DNA of 64,000 nt from positions 2,480,001 to 2,544,000 of the forward strand of contig JAWKNO010000001.1 of the NCBI GenBank assembly GCA_041391665.1, read 5' to 3'. The stretch comes from Bacteroidia bacterium. GTDB taxonomy: Bacteria > Bacteroidota > Bacteroidia > J057. The translations under genes and the position numbers were made by a program. Below the pieces are notes generated by a model. That model was not told where the DNA came from. It was given only the letters and a program-made list of their open reading frames with translations, and made no database searches. Below are positions 52,237 to 61,610 of this stretch, one piece after another (positions within the stretch are counted from its first letter, which is position 1; the number at the start of each line of letters is the position of its first letter).

Positions 52237-53327
52237 AGCTGGAAGTTGTATTGAAAATAAGCAGAACAAGCGCCTTCTGACGACACCATGGGTGCGCCCA
52301 GTGGGCATTCAGGGGTACATTTTGTGCCAAAACTGGGGCATTGCGGCGGCTTTTTTATTCCTTTTAGAATCGCCCCGGCGATACACGCTTTGTTTTCCTC
52401 GACCGGAGACGGCAGTTGTATATTAAATTTTCTCCGGGCATCGTGCTGGGCATAGGTTGGGTTGATCTGGTAACCGCTCCGGGCGATGTTACCAATCCCC
52501 CGCCAGTTTCGGTCGGAGATCTCAAAAACTTTTGAGATATGTTGTTGGGCAGGTTTGTTGCCCTTCGGTTGTACAACACGTGCATAAGGGTTTTCCAGCT
52601 TTGTTTCCCCCCGCTCCAGTTGTCGCACTGCCATTAATATTCCCTGAAGCAAATCCACCGGTTCAAAACCCGTAACAACAATGGGTATATGGTACTTTTC
52701 AACCACCGGAAGATATTCTTCTATTCCCATAATGGCACATACATGGCCAGCCGCAAGGAATGCATCAATCGTATGCTCCGGGTCGTCGAGAATGGCTTCC
52801 ATGGCCGGGGGAACAAGCACGTGAGCGGTGAGAAGGGAAAAGTTTTTTAATCCTAGTTGATGGGCCTGAAGTACGGAGAGCGCATTGGCCGGAGCAGTGG
52901 TTTCAAAACCTACGGCAAAAAATACAACCTGACGCGACGGATTTTCTTTTGCCAGTTTTACCGCTTCCAGTGGTGAATAAACCATGCGTATATCAGCGCC
53001 ATTTGCCTTTGCTTCGAGCAGACTTTTTTCTGAGCCGGGTACGCGGAGCATATCCCCAAATGAGCAAAGGGTCATGCCTTGTTTTTCGGCAAGCCATATC
53101 GCCTCATCAATCGCTTCGGATGGCGTTACACAAACGGGGCATCCCGGACCGTGAACCATTGTAATCTGCTGCGGGAGCATATCCAGTATGCCATTTTTTA
53201 CCAGACTATGGGTTTGTCCTCCGCAAATTTCCATGATCGTCCAGGGGCGCGTGGTGATTCGGCGAAGTTCGTCAAGGTATTCTTGCACAACTTCAGGATT
53301 GCGGTATTCGGTGAGGTATTTCATCAT
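52233..53327 (-). CDS. hypD: Hydrogenase maturation protein HypD
   Basis: 364 residues. Scaffold for building the Fe(CN)2CO unit together with HypC. Cys-rich motifs: MEICGGQTHS, HGPGCPVCVTP and FFAVGFETTAPANA in the middle, and a C-terminal [4Fe-4S] region around CPSFGTKCTPECPLG. Overlaps hypC by 4 bases. Confidence 0.96.
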   Translation of the reverse strand: MMKYLTEYRNPEVVQEYLDELRRITTRPWTIMEICGGQTHSLVKNGILDMLPQQITMVHGPGCPVCVTPSEAIDEAIWLAEKQGMTLCSFGDMLRVPGSEKSLLEAKANGADIRMVYSPLEAVKLAKENPSRQVVFFAVGFETTAPANALSVLQAHQLGLKNFSLLTAHVLVPPAMEAILDDPEHTIDAFLAAGHVCAIMGIEEYLPVVEKYHIPIVVTGFEPVDLLQGILMAVRQLERGETKLENPYARVVQPKGNKPAQQHISKVFEISDRNWRGIGNIARSGYQINPTYAQHDARRKFNIQLPSPVEENKACIAGAILKGIKKPPQCPSFGTKCTPECPLGAPMVSSEGACSAYFQYNFQL

Positions 53328-53563
53328 TCGTCCAGTTCGCCCATTTGTTTCAAATATTCAAAAGTCGTTTTTGCTTCCTCTTCGTCTACTACGCTTATCG
53401 CAACGCCGACATGTACGAGCACGTAGTCGCCTGGCTGCGCCTCCGGCACCATAGAAAGATTGACTTCCTTCAGTATCCCGCTAAAAGAAACTTTCCCTGT
53501 TCGGAAAAGCTCATCCGGTGTGTCGTTGGTGGTGACTATTTTCCCTGGAATTGCTAAACACAT
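53324..53563 (-). CDS. hypC: Hydrogenase chaperone HypC
   Basis: 79 residues from the ATG at 53563, which gives the required start MCLAIPGKIV with the essential Cys2. PGDYVLVHVGVAISVVD is the OB-fold core. Carries the iron unit from HypD to the large subunit HoxH. Its start lies inside the last 53 bases of hypF, in another frame. Confidence 0.94.
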   Translation of the reverse strand: MCLAIPGKIVTTNDTPDELFRTGKVSFSGILKEVNLSMVPEAQPGDYVLVHVGVAISVVDEEEAKTTFEYLKQMGELDE

Positions 53564-55862
53564 GATAGGTTGTTTTGGGTAAAGAGGAACAGACCAGTTG
53601 GCCAAGAGATATACACTCGTCATTGGGTGATAGTTCTTTGTGGAAATACAGCGCATACTTTTTGCCCAACTTCTCTATGATCAGATCTGTCAGGAGGGCA
53701 TTTTGAAAAACGCCACCGCTGAATGCCAGTTTATGCATGCGATTTAACCCTGCGATTTCTTCTATCCATGAGACAAGGGCGAGGTGGAAGTGAAAGGCTA
53801 TTTTGCTTTTGTCCACTCCGCGGAGCAAATCATCAAGGATATTTTTTAATAGCGATTTTCTCTCTGTCTGATACATACCGTTTTCCGCTGGCAGTCGCGG
53901 GTATTGATCTGCCAGTGCTTCGAGCCGCATGGCGGCTTCTCCTTCAAAACTGGATACAGACTGTATGCCGAGCAGATCTGCCACACCATCAAATAAACGC
54001 CCGACACTGGAGGTTTTGAGGTGAGCGGTCTGTGCAAATAGCTTTTGATAAAATGCCCATTCTTTTTCTGAAAAATGGCGACTCAGCAGAAGATTTGCTT
54101 CTGGCAGATCCTCGCACATTGCCAGCGCCGAAAGTCTGGGTTCTGTCGCCATTTTATTTCCTAAAATATGGGAAAAGTAGTCCAGATGTGCCACCCGTTT
54201 GAAGTCGCCATTGTCAAAAACAAAAAATTCCCCTCCCCAGATTTCATCGGTACCCGCATTATTGGCATACCCCGTCCCGTCCCAAATGATTCCCAGCACA
54301 GGTTCTTGCTGCTGAATAAGATCATTTTCGGCGAGTACGGCTGCAAAGTGGGCGATATGGTGTTGTACTTCTTCAATGGGAATCCCTGCTTTTTCTGAGA
54401 AATCGCGACCCCTGGCAGATGAAAAATATATGGGGTGTTTGTCCACTAAAACTTTGTCCGGTTTGGCATCAAGCAGATAGAGAAAGTGGCTGAGGGTTTT
54501 ATCAAAGTTTTTCTGTGTGTCGTAACTCTCCAGATTGCCGAGGTATTGGCTTATGTATATATTTCCTGCATGCTGCAGCGCGAAAGTGCTTTTCATGTCT
54601 GCACCCATCGCTATCAGGGAAGGCTGGGCATCGGGTATATGGGAGTGGATATAAGTTGGCGCGAAACCCCGTGATCTGCGGATGATTATTTTGTGTTTGT
54701 ATTTGCCGGTAAACTGTATGACACTATCGTCCTGAGGGATAAGGATATTGCGGTTGTGAATGAGGAACAAGTCCGCAATTGTATCGAGGTTTTCCTTTGC
54801 TTGTTCATCTTCATAGAAAATAGGCGACCCACTCATATTTCCGCTGGTTGCGATGAGGGGTTTGTGCCATTTTGATAAAATCAGCGCCATTAAGGGTGTA
54901 TAAGGCTGCATTGCGCCTATACGGTGGAGTCCGGGAGCAATGCCGGTGATATCGATACCACTTTTAGGGTTTTCCCGCAGCGAGCAAAGCACAACCGGGC
55001 TTTCAGCGCTGTTAAATGCATTTGCTTCCTCTTCACATATGTAAACATCCTCTGCCAGCATTTCCAGGCTGGGATACATAAGGGCAAATGGTTTCGAAGG
55101 GCGATGTTTGCGTTTTCTCAGCGAGGCAATGGACCGTGGATTGGTTGCGTCGCAGATGAGCATGTATCCGCCGATACCCTTTATGGCAATAATTTTACCC
55201 TCAGCCAGTGCCTGTACAGTAATAGCTATACATGCTTCCGGGCTGAGCCCAGAAGGTAATTGCAGTTGCCTGCCAGCTTCTGTTTGTCCGGCTACGATTT
55301 GTAACATCACAGCGCAATCCGGGCAGGAATTAGTCTGGGAAAAATGCCGCCTTATGGATGGGTTATCGTATTCAGCCTGACAGGCCGGGCACATAGTAAA
55401 TGGTGCCATTTCTGTATTTTCTCTGTCGTAGGGCAGTTCGCGGATAATCGAATAGCGGGGCCCACAGTTGATACAGGTAATAAAGGGGTAGCCATAGCGC
55501 CTGTCTCCGGGGGTATGCAGTTCTTTCCGGCAATCGTCGCAAAGCCCCATATCAGGCGTAAGCAGGAGATTAGATTGCCAGCCTGTGCGGCAGCTTTCTA
55601 CGATATCAAACTGAGTGAAAAACAGCGGATCGGTTTTCTCCAGTTTGTAGCGAAGAATTTTTGCTCCCGGGGGTTTATTTTTCAGTAATTTTTGGCAAAA
55701 ACTTTGGGCAGACAAGGCGCATGTATTAAAATAAATGTGCACTCCATCCAGCCCATTGTTCACTACCCCTGCCAGGCCGAGTGACCGGGCGAGTTGATAG
55801 ACAAAAGGCCGGAAGCCGACGCCTTGTACCTGACCCTCAATATGGATGTGGTAGGTAGCCAT
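53511..55862 (-). CDS. hypF: Carbamoyltransferase HypF
   Basis: 783 residues from the ATG at 55862 (MATYHIHIEGQVQGVGFRPF). The order is acylphosphatase domain, two zinc fingers (CDDCRKEL ... CINCGPRYS; CPACQAEY ... CPDC), a YrdC/Sua5-like domain (IAIKGIGGYMLICDATNP) and a Kae1-like C-terminal domain (HHIAHFAAVLAEN; LAFSGGVFQNALL). It makes the thiocarbamate on HypE from carbamoyl phosphate. Separated from hypB by one base. Confidence 0.96.
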   Translation of the reverse strand: MATYHIHIEGQVQGVGFRPFVYQLARSLGLAGVVNNGLDGVHIYFNTCALSAQSFCQKLLKNKPPGAKILRYKLEKTDPLFFTQFDIVESCRTGWQSNLLLTPDMGLCDDCRKELHTPGDRRYGYPFITCINCGPRYSIIRELPYDRENTEMAPFTMCPACQAEYDNPSIRRHFSQTNSCPDCAVMLQIVAGQTEAGRQLQLPSGLSPEACIAITVQALAEGKIIAIKGIGGYMLICDATNPRSIASLRKRKHRPSKPFALMYPSLEMLAEDVYICEEEANAFNSAESPVVLCSLRENPKSGIDITGIAPGLHRIGAMQPYTPLMALILSKWHKPLIATSGNMSGSPIFYEDEQAKENLDTIADLFLIHNRNILIPQDDSVIQFTGKYKHKIIIRRSRGFAPTYIHSHIPDAQPSLIAMGADMKSTFALQHAGNIYISQYLGNLESYDTQKNFDKTLSHFLYLLDAKPDKVLVDKHPIYFSSARGRDFSEKAGIPIEEVQHHIAHFAAVLAENDLIQQQEPVLGIIWDGTGYANNAGTDEIWGGEFFVFDNGDFKRVAHLDYFSHILGNKMATEPRLSALAMCEDLPEANLLLSRHFSEKEWAFYQKLFAQTAHLKTSSVGRLFDGVADLLGIQSVSSFEGEAAMRLEALADQYPRLPAENGMYQTERKSLLKNILDDLLRGVDKSKIAFHFHLALVSWIEEIAGLNRMHKLAFSGGVFQNALLTDLIIEKLGKKYALYFHKELSPNDECISLGQLVCSSLPKTTYHVFSNSRENSHHQRHTG

Positions 55863-55863
55863 T

Positions 55864-56592
55864 TCAATGGGATTTGAGCCACTCATACCATTGATCCATG
55901 CCCTCTCCGGTCGTTGCGGAGATTTCGATAAATTGAGTAATATGACTGACTCTCCGGGCGTATTCTTTTACCTTTTCGACGTTAAAATCGACATAGGGGA
56001 GGAGGTCTGTTTTATTGATGATACAAAGTTGGGAGGTGTGAAACATGTCAGGGTATTTGAGCGGTTTGTCGTCGCCTTCGGTTACGCTGATGATGACCAC
56101 CCGCATACTTTCGCCGAGGTCAAACATAGCAGGGCAGACGAGGTTGCCCACGTTTTCGATAAACACAATGGAATGTTCGACAGGTTGTAATTGTTCCAGT
56201 GCGTGTTGTACCATATTTGCTTCGAGATGGCAGCCTTTGCCGGTATTAATTTGTACTACCGGTGCGCCGGTGGCTGCTATACGGTCGGCATCGTTGCTCG
56301 TTTGTTGGTCGCCCTCAATCACAAAACAAGGTATTTTACCCTTCATGTATTGAAGGGTTTGTTCTAAAATGGCTGTTTTTCCGCTTCCCGGAGAGCTGAC
56401 GAGGTTAATGGCGAAAATATGATTTTCCTGAAAAAACCTCCGGTTGTTCTCTGCAAGGAGTTTGTTTTTACCCAAAACGTCCTGTTCTATTTGCAATACA
56501 GTTTTGCCTGCCTGAAATTTTACAGGATGGGTATTGACCGCCATAACTGTCAGCGTGTTATCGTTTTGTCCGCATCCGCAAGTTCCACACAT
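55864..56592 (-). CDS. hypB: Nickel-inserting GTPase HypB
   Basis: 242 residues. The N-terminal metal motif is CGTCGCG; no His-rich nickel-storage stretch is present. GTPase motifs: SSPGSGKTAILEQTL (G1), VIEGDQQTSNDADR and NKTDLLPYVDF. Works with HypA to add nickel to HoxH. Confidence 0.95.
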   Translation of the reverse strand: MCGTCGCGQNDNTLTVMAVNTHPVKFQAGKTVLQIEQDVLGKNKLLAENNRRFFQENHIFAINLVSSPGSGKTAILEQTLQYMKGKIPCFVIEGDQQTSNDADRIAATGAPVVQINTGKGCHLEANMVQHALEQLQPVEHSIVFIENVGNLVCPAMFDLGESMRVVIISVTEGDDKPLKYPDMFHTSQLCIINKTDLLPYVDFNVEKVKEYARRVSHITQFIEISATTGEGMDQWYEWLKSH

Positions 56593-56604
56593 ATGTTTAC
56601 TAAA

Positions 56605-56952
56605 TTAGTTTGTGTTAAAAGTCAATGTTTTGATAATCAATTCTTTTCCTTTGATAATTGTGTTTTCATAAGAGCCGCAAGAGGGGCAGGGGTCAAACAA
56701 TTCGCGGATATCAAAGACGGTTTGGCAATGGTGGCAACTTGCTTTCCCCGCAACCCGGTGAATATTACATGCAGCATGTTCCAGTACGGACTGGCTCACC
56801 CCCTCCTCCCAGGCAAATTCAAATGCTGAAAACTCTATTCCGGCCAGCTCACCTACTTCGAGTTCGATCGCATCGATCTCATTTACCCCAGCCTTATTTG
56901 CTTCGGTGGTAGCGATATCGACGATTTGGGATATGATGGATAGTTCGTGCAT
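56605..56952 (-). CDS. hypA: Nickel metallochaperone HypA
   Basis: 115 residues from the ATG at 56952, giving MHELSIISQIVDIA with the nickel-binding His2. A zinc finger is formed by CHHC and CPSCGSYE. First gene of the hyp operon, divergent from hoxF with 123 bases between. Confidence 0.95.
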   Translation of the reverse strand: MHELSIISQIVDIATTEANKAGVNEIDAIELEVGELAGIEFSAFEFAWEEGVSQSVLEHAACNIHRVAGKASCHHCQTVFDIRELFDPCPSCGSYENTIIKGKELIIKTLTFNTN

Positions 56953-56993
56953 AAGTAGAAATTTAAACACAATACCCTCGTTCCGATATGACT

Positions 56994-57024
56994 TTAATCA
57001 AGGGTTTTATATGATTAAGATCAT
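56994..57024. promoter_or_regulatory. Overlapping palindromes in the hyp/hox divergent promoter region
   Basis: TTAATCA (56994-57000) and TGATTAA (57012-57018) are perfectly inverted. ATGAT-TAAG-ATCAT (57011-57024) is a second palindrome and matches the FNR/CRP-type pattern TTGAT-N4-ATCAA at 8 of 10 arm positions. Their place between two hydrogenase operons suggests a shared redox-linked regulator. Predicted only. Confidence 0.45.
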
Positions 57025-57075
57025 ACTTTTTCACGGTCAGGAAGCGGAAATTACCAATAACCTAAATGCCTGATT

Positions 57076-58809
57076 ATGCAATCAATTAGTCTCGCCCGCT
57101 CACAATTGCTCAATGCTATTTGGGCGATGCATGATGTAAAAGGTTACCTCGACAAAAGCGATATCTCCCAGTTGGCGATCCTGTTTAATACCTCAGCGGT
57201 AGAAATAGAAGGGGTCGTTTCTTTTTACCATTTCTTCCATTTTCAGCCTTCGGGGCACCATACCATTTATCTCAACAACAGCATTATTTCCGACTTTGAA
57301 GGGTTTGATGCCGTGAAACATGCCTTTGAAAAAGAAACAGGTGCAACCATGGGTAAGGTGGATAGCTCGGGAGCGTTTGGATTTTTTGAAACTTCCTGTA
57401 TAGGATTGAGCGACCAGGAGCCTGCGGCACTCATTGATTTCTATCCATTTACCCGGCTTACCCCTGAAAAAGTAGAGAAGATCGTGGGTAAATTGAAAGA
57501 AGGAGAATCTGCATCAGCATTGTGTGATGAGCCTGACGACAATATCCGATACACGCCAGGTGAAAAGACCTTTATTTTAAAAGATTATGAGCCAGGCACA
57601 ATCATCAAAAAACTGAGAACCCTGGAACCCGGTGAAGTGATAGAAAAGATTAAAGAAGCCGGGCTAATGGGGATGGGGGGCGCATTTTTCCCTACGGGTA
57701 TCAAATGGGAAACGTGCCGGCGAAATATAAGTAACCGGAAATTTGTGGTATGCAATGCTGACGAGGGAGAACCCGGCACTTTTAAAGACCGGGTATTGCT
57801 GCACACCCTGCCGGCATTGGTCATAGAAGGCATGGCGCTTGGTGCTTACAGCGTCGGTGCTTCTGAAGGGATCATTTACCTTCGGGCGGAGTATCGGTGG
57901 CTTAAAGAAAAGCTGGAAAAAACGCTCGAAGATTTTCGGGATAAGGGCTGGTTGGGAGACCATATTGCTGCGAAACAGCCTTTCTCTTTTAATATAAGGG
58001 TACAACTTGGCGCAGGCGCATATGTCTGCGGTGAAGAAACCGCTTTGCTCAACTCACTGGAAGGAAAGCGGGGGGAACCAAGAACCCGGCGCTATTTCCC
58101 GGTAGAACGAGGTTTTCTTGAAAAACCTACCCTTGTAAACAATGTGGAGACCTTCGCAGTCGCAGCCCGAATCATCGAATCCGGGCCGGAGAAAATGCAT
58201 GCGCTGGGCACAAAAGATTCTCCCGGAACAAAACTTATCTCCGTAAGCGGAGATTGTGGCAAACCCGGTATTTATGAAATCGAATGGGGAATGCAGATTG
58301 GCGAATTACTGGCGCTCTGCGAAGCACAAGACCCCTGGTATATACAGGTAAGCGGGCCGAGTGGGATAGCCATTTCGATGAAAGAACGCAACCGCCGCCT
58401 TTGCAAAGAAGACCTGCTTTGTGGCGGTTCGTTTATGATATTTAACAAACACCGGGATCTGCTGCATATACTGCTGAATTTCAACAATTTCTTCAAGCAC
58501 GAAAGTTGCGGCATCTGTACGCCTTGCCGTGCCGGCAATTTTATCATGAACCGAAAACTGGAGAAAGTACAACTCGGTTTGGGCAGTTTGAGAGATCTGG
58601 TCGAACTGGAAGACTGGGGGCGGACGATCAGGGAAAACAGTCGATGTGGTTTGGGGCAGATGGCGTCCAATTCTATTGTAGATGCGATCCATAAGTTTCC
58701 GGAATATTTCGATCAACGGGTAGACAAGTCCGGCAGCCAGTTTAGCCGGGGTTTTGATATGACCTATGCCGTGAAGGACTATGACGATGCCGTGGCCAAA
58801 CATGAATAA
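57076..58809 (+). CDS. hoxF: HoxF: NuoE-NuoF fusion, diaphorase subunit of NAD-linked hydrogenase
   Basis: 577 residues. Residues 1-150 are a NuoE-like thioredoxin fold, but the usual four Cys ligands are nearly absent: one Cys is left in FETSCIGLSDQEPAALIDFY. Residues 150-577 are NuoF-like: FMN/NADH sites GLMGMGGAFFPTG and GAGAYVCGEETALL, and the [4Fe-4S] motif ESCGICTPCRAG with a later SRCGLGQM. It feeds electrons between NAD(H) and the iron-sulphur chain of HoxU. HoxF proteins of the group 3d hydrogenases have this domain order. First gene of the hox operon. Confidence 0.93.
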   Translation: MQSISLARSQLLNAIWAMHDVKGYLDKSDISQLAILFNTSAVEIEGVVSFYHFFHFQPSGHHTIYLNNSIISDFEGFDAVKHAFEKETGATMGKVDSSGAFGFFETSCIGLSDQEPAALIDFYPFTRLTPEKVEKIVGKLKEGESASALCDEPDDNIRYTPGEKTFILKDYEPGTIIKKLRTLEPGEVIEKIKEAGLMGMGGAFFPTGIKWETCRRNISNRKFVVCNADEGEPGTFKDRVLLHTLPALVIEGMALGAYSVGASEGIIYLRAEYRWLKEKLEKTLEDFRDKGWLGDHIAAKQPFSFNIRVQLGAGAYVCGEETALLNSLEGKRGEPRTRRYFPVERGFLEKPTLVNNVETFAVAARIIESGPEKMHALGTKDSPGTKLISVSGDCGKPGIYEIEWGMQIGELLALCEAQDPWYIQVSGPSGIAISMKERNRRLCKEDLLCGGSFMIFNKHRDLLHILLNFNNFFKHESCGICTPCRAGNFIMNRKLEKVQLGLGSLRDLVELEDWGRTIRENSRCGLGQMASNSIVDAIHKFPEYFDQRVDKSGSQFSRGFDMTYAVKDYDDAVAKHE

Positions 58810-58845
58810 TACATTTCCCCAACCCCAGATTCAAAGCTGATAATT

Positions 58846-60111
58846 ATGGAAAAACCAATCACAATCACTATAGATGGCATAGAGGTTCAGGCCGATGAGG
58901 GGGAATTGTTGATAAACGCAATCCGAAAAGCGGGGCTGGACATCCCTTCGCTTTGTTATTACGAGCATATAGATCCACCCCTTGGCACCTGCAGAGTTTG
59001 TACTGTGGAGGTAAACGGAAGACATGTTGCCTCCTGTACCACGCGGGTCAAAAATGGCATGAATGTAGTTATTCACGCCCAGGATTTGCACGATACGAGA
59101 AAAGCAATGGTGGAAATGTTATTTGCTGAAGGAAATCACTTTTGCCCAGCTTGTGAAAAAAGCGGAGACTGTGACCTTCAGGGAATGGGCTATCAGTTGG
59201 GCGTAAATGCGAGCCGTTTTCCCCATCTGTTTGTAGATCGCATTGTTGACTACAACCCACGCAGAATCGTAATCGAGCACAACCGATGTATCCGTTGTCG
59301 CCGGTGTGTGGACGAAGTGCTCACAAAAGAAGGAAAAAGAGTATTTAGTTTTGCCAACAGGGGAAATGCAACAGAGGTTGCGATAGACTACAAGCAGGAA
59401 TCCACACTGACCGAAGCACAAGCGATTCATGCGATGCATATTTGCCCTACCGGTGCGATATTGGTGCGGGGCAAAAGCCTTTCACGGCCATTTGGCGAGC
59501 GCAAGTATGATATTGGCGAAATGGTCCATCAGGAGAATTTACCCCTTGACGTTGATCAGAAAGAGTATAAGAAAAAAGTTATTGCGACAGTATCCCTGGC
59601 CGGTTGTTTTGGTTGCCACATGTCTATGCTGGACATCGACACCGGGATTTTGGATATGGTAGAACTCGTTGAGTTTAACAAATCGCCTTTGACAGATATC
59701 AAAGAATTTTCCAAAAAGGTGGATGTTGGCATTATCGAAGGCGGCTGTTGCAATTCAGAAAATGTGAAGGTGTTGCGTGAATTTCGGAAAAAATGCGATG
59801 TACTGATATCGATGGGAGAATGTGCGATCTGGGGCGGGCTTCCTGCCATGCGCAACCTCGTACCGCTGGAAGAATGTCTGGAAGAAGCCTATTTACATTC
59901 GTTTACGAGTGAGGAAGGCGCAGAAGTCATCCCCTATCACGAAGATATTCCTAAGATTTTAGATAAGGTATATCCATGCAGTGAGGTAGTAGAGATTGAT
60001 TATTTCATACCCGGTTGTCCACCGGGATCCAGCCATATCTGGGATATGGTAAAAAATATTCTCTTTGGCGACGAGTATTCTTTGTTGCGCTCCCGGTATA
60101 AATACGACTAA
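58846..60111 (+). CDS. hoxUY: HoxU-HoxY fusion: electron-transfer and hydrogenase small subunit in one chain
   Basis: 421 residues. Residues 1-215 are HoxU: [2Fe-2S] Cys37, 49, 52, 64; NuoG-type His98-Cys100-Cys103-Cys109; and a [4Fe-4S] set at 148, 151, 154, 200. After a linker of about 30 residues, 245-421 are HoxY, starting VIATVSLAGCFGCHMSMLD, with cluster ligands Cys254, 257, 301 or 302, 326 (MGECAIWGG) and 391 (IPGCPPG). These parts are normally separate genes of about 230 and 205 codons. No stop or frame change is visible between them, and the fused length is what the sum without one start predicts. It lies 36 bases after hoxF. Confidence 0.92.
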   Translation: MEKPITITIDGIEVQADEGELLINAIRKAGLDIPSLCYYEHIDPPLGTCRVCTVEVNGRHVASCTTRVKNGMNVVIHAQDLHDTRKAMVEMLFAEGNHFCPACEKSGDCDLQGMGYQLGVNASRFPHLFVDRIVDYNPRRIVIEHNRCIRCRRCVDEVLTKEGKRVFSFANRGNATEVAIDYKQESTLTEAQAIHAMHICPTGAILVRGKSLSRPFGERKYDIGEMVHQENLPLDVDQKEYKKKVIATVSLAGCFGCHMSMLDIDTGILDMVELVEFNKSPLTDIKEFSKKVDVGIIEGGCCNSENVKVLREFRKKCDVLISMGECAIWGGLPAMRNLVPLEECLEEAYLHSFTSEEGAEVIPYHEDIPKILDKVYPCSEVVEIDYFIPGCPPGSSHIWDMVKNILFGDEYSLLRSRYKYD

Positions 60112-60154
60112 CCTTATGATGAGTAGCCGTTGAATGTATTTTGAAATATGTCAT

Positions 60155-61606
60155 ATGTCTAAAATAACTATAGAACCCGTTACCCGTGTTGAAGGCCACG
60201 GAAAAGTAACCATCCACCTTGATGATGAGGGGCGGGTGGCAAACAGCTTTTTTCATATTGTGGAGTTCCGCGGGTTTGAGCGATTTATACAGGGTAGGCC
60301 GTATTGGGAGGTGCCTGTATTGGTTCAGCGATTGTGTGGTATTTGTCCGGTGAGCCATCATATTGCTGCGGCCAAGGCCATTGACCAACTGACAGGACTT
60401 GACCCCGGAGATCTTGCACCAGCCGCGACAAAAATCCGGCGTCTGTTGCATTACGGGCAGATTTTCCAATCGCATGCGCTCCATTTTTTTTATCTCGCCT
60501 CCCCTGACCTGTTGTTTGGACTGGACGCGCCTGCTGCCCGGCGAAATGTAGTGGCGGTTGCATTGGAAAACAAAGAACTTGCGCGGAGAGGGATTACCAT
60601 GCGCAAGTTTGGGCAGGAGATCATCCGTGTGATTGCCGGTAAAAGAATTCACGGAATCGCTGCGGTGCCAGGTGGGGTGCACAAGTCCATGAGCATTGAA
60701 GACAGAGACTATTTTTTGAATGGAAAAGATATTCCGAATGTGGACACCATGATTGAGTGGTCCAGGGATGTTGTGGATTTTATCAAAGATTACCATGAGC
60801 AAAACGGTCATTGGCTGGACACTTTCGCTTCCTTTCCAAGCGGTCATATGGGGCTGGTCAATGCTGCGGATGGATCGCTCGAACTTTATGACGGACAATT
60901 ACGGGCGATAGATGCAGAGGGAATGCGCACGCTTGACGATGTACGGGCTGTTGATTATATGAAATATTTCTCCGAGGGAGTGGAAAAATGGTCATTCCTG
61001 AAATTTCCCTATTTGCGGCATTTAGGAAGGGAAAACGGATGGAATCGCGTAGGGCCACTTGCCCGCCTCAATGTTTGCGACCGGATCAATACACCATTAG
61101 CAAATGAGGAGTTGCGGCAGTTTAAAGCCTATACAGCTGGGAAGCCCAACAACCATACGATGCATTTCCATTGGGCGCGCCTGATCGAAATGTTGCATTG
61201 TGCAGAACTAATGAAGGAATTGTTGCTGGACAGCGATATACTTAGCGACGATATCCTGCGAACAGGCGAACGCCGGCCAGAAGGTATCGGCGTTGTAGAA
61301 GCACCCAGAGGCACGTTGATTCACCATTACCAGGCAGATGAAAAAGGGATGATCACCCGATGTAATCTGATTGTATCTACGACGCATAATAATGAGCCGA
61401 TGAACCAGGCTGTGCGCTGGGTAGCCAGCAATATTCTGGACCGGCAGCCAAAATTGACGGAGACGCTGCTCAATCAGGTCGAAATCGCTATACGCGCTTA
61501 TGATCCTTGTCTGAGTTGTGCCACCCATGCAATTGGGCAAATGCCGCTTCAGGTGATTTTGTATGATTCGAATGGAAATATATTGGCGGAGAAGTTTAAG
61601 GACTAA
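60155..61606 (+). CDS. hoxH: HoxH, [NiFe] large subunit of group 3d hydrogenase
   Basis: 483 residues from the ATG at 60155 (MSKITIEPVTRVEGHGKVTI). Active-site Cys pairs are RLCGICPVSHH (Cys61, 64) and DPCLSCATHA (Cys452, 455). The 25 residues after His458 form the tail removed by the maturation protease. The residue sets fit cytoplasmic, NAD-linked bidirectional hydrogenases; no Tat signal is present on either subunit. Starts 43 bases after hoxUY. Confidence 0.96.
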   Translation: MSKITIEPVTRVEGHGKVTIHLDDEGRVANSFFHIVEFRGFERFIQGRPYWEVPVLVQRLCGICPVSHHIAAAKAIDQLTGLDPGDLAPAATKIRRLLHYGQIFQSHALHFFYLASPDLLFGLDAPAARRNVVAVALENKELARRGITMRKFGQEIIRVIAGKRIHGIAAVPGGVHKSMSIEDRDYFLNGKDIPNVDTMIEWSRDVVDFIKDYHEQNGHWLDTFASFPSGHMGLVNAADGSLELYDGQLRAIDAEGMRTLDDVRAVDYMKYFSEGVEKWSFLKFPYLRHLGRENGWNRVGPLARLNVCDRINTPLANEELRQFKAYTAGKPNNHTMHFHWARLIEMLHCAELMKELLLDSDILSDDILRTGERRPEGIGVVEAPRGTLIHHYQADEKGMITRCNLIVSTTHNNEPMNQAVRWVASNILDRQPKLTETLLNQVEIAIRAYDPCLSCATHAIGQMPLQVILYDSNGNILAEKFKD

Positions 61607-61610
61607 AACA

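Noticed and set aside
60005..60898. Minus-strand frame (297 codons) opposite hoxUY/hoxH
   Set aside because: Antisense to strongly conserved hydrogenase genes.
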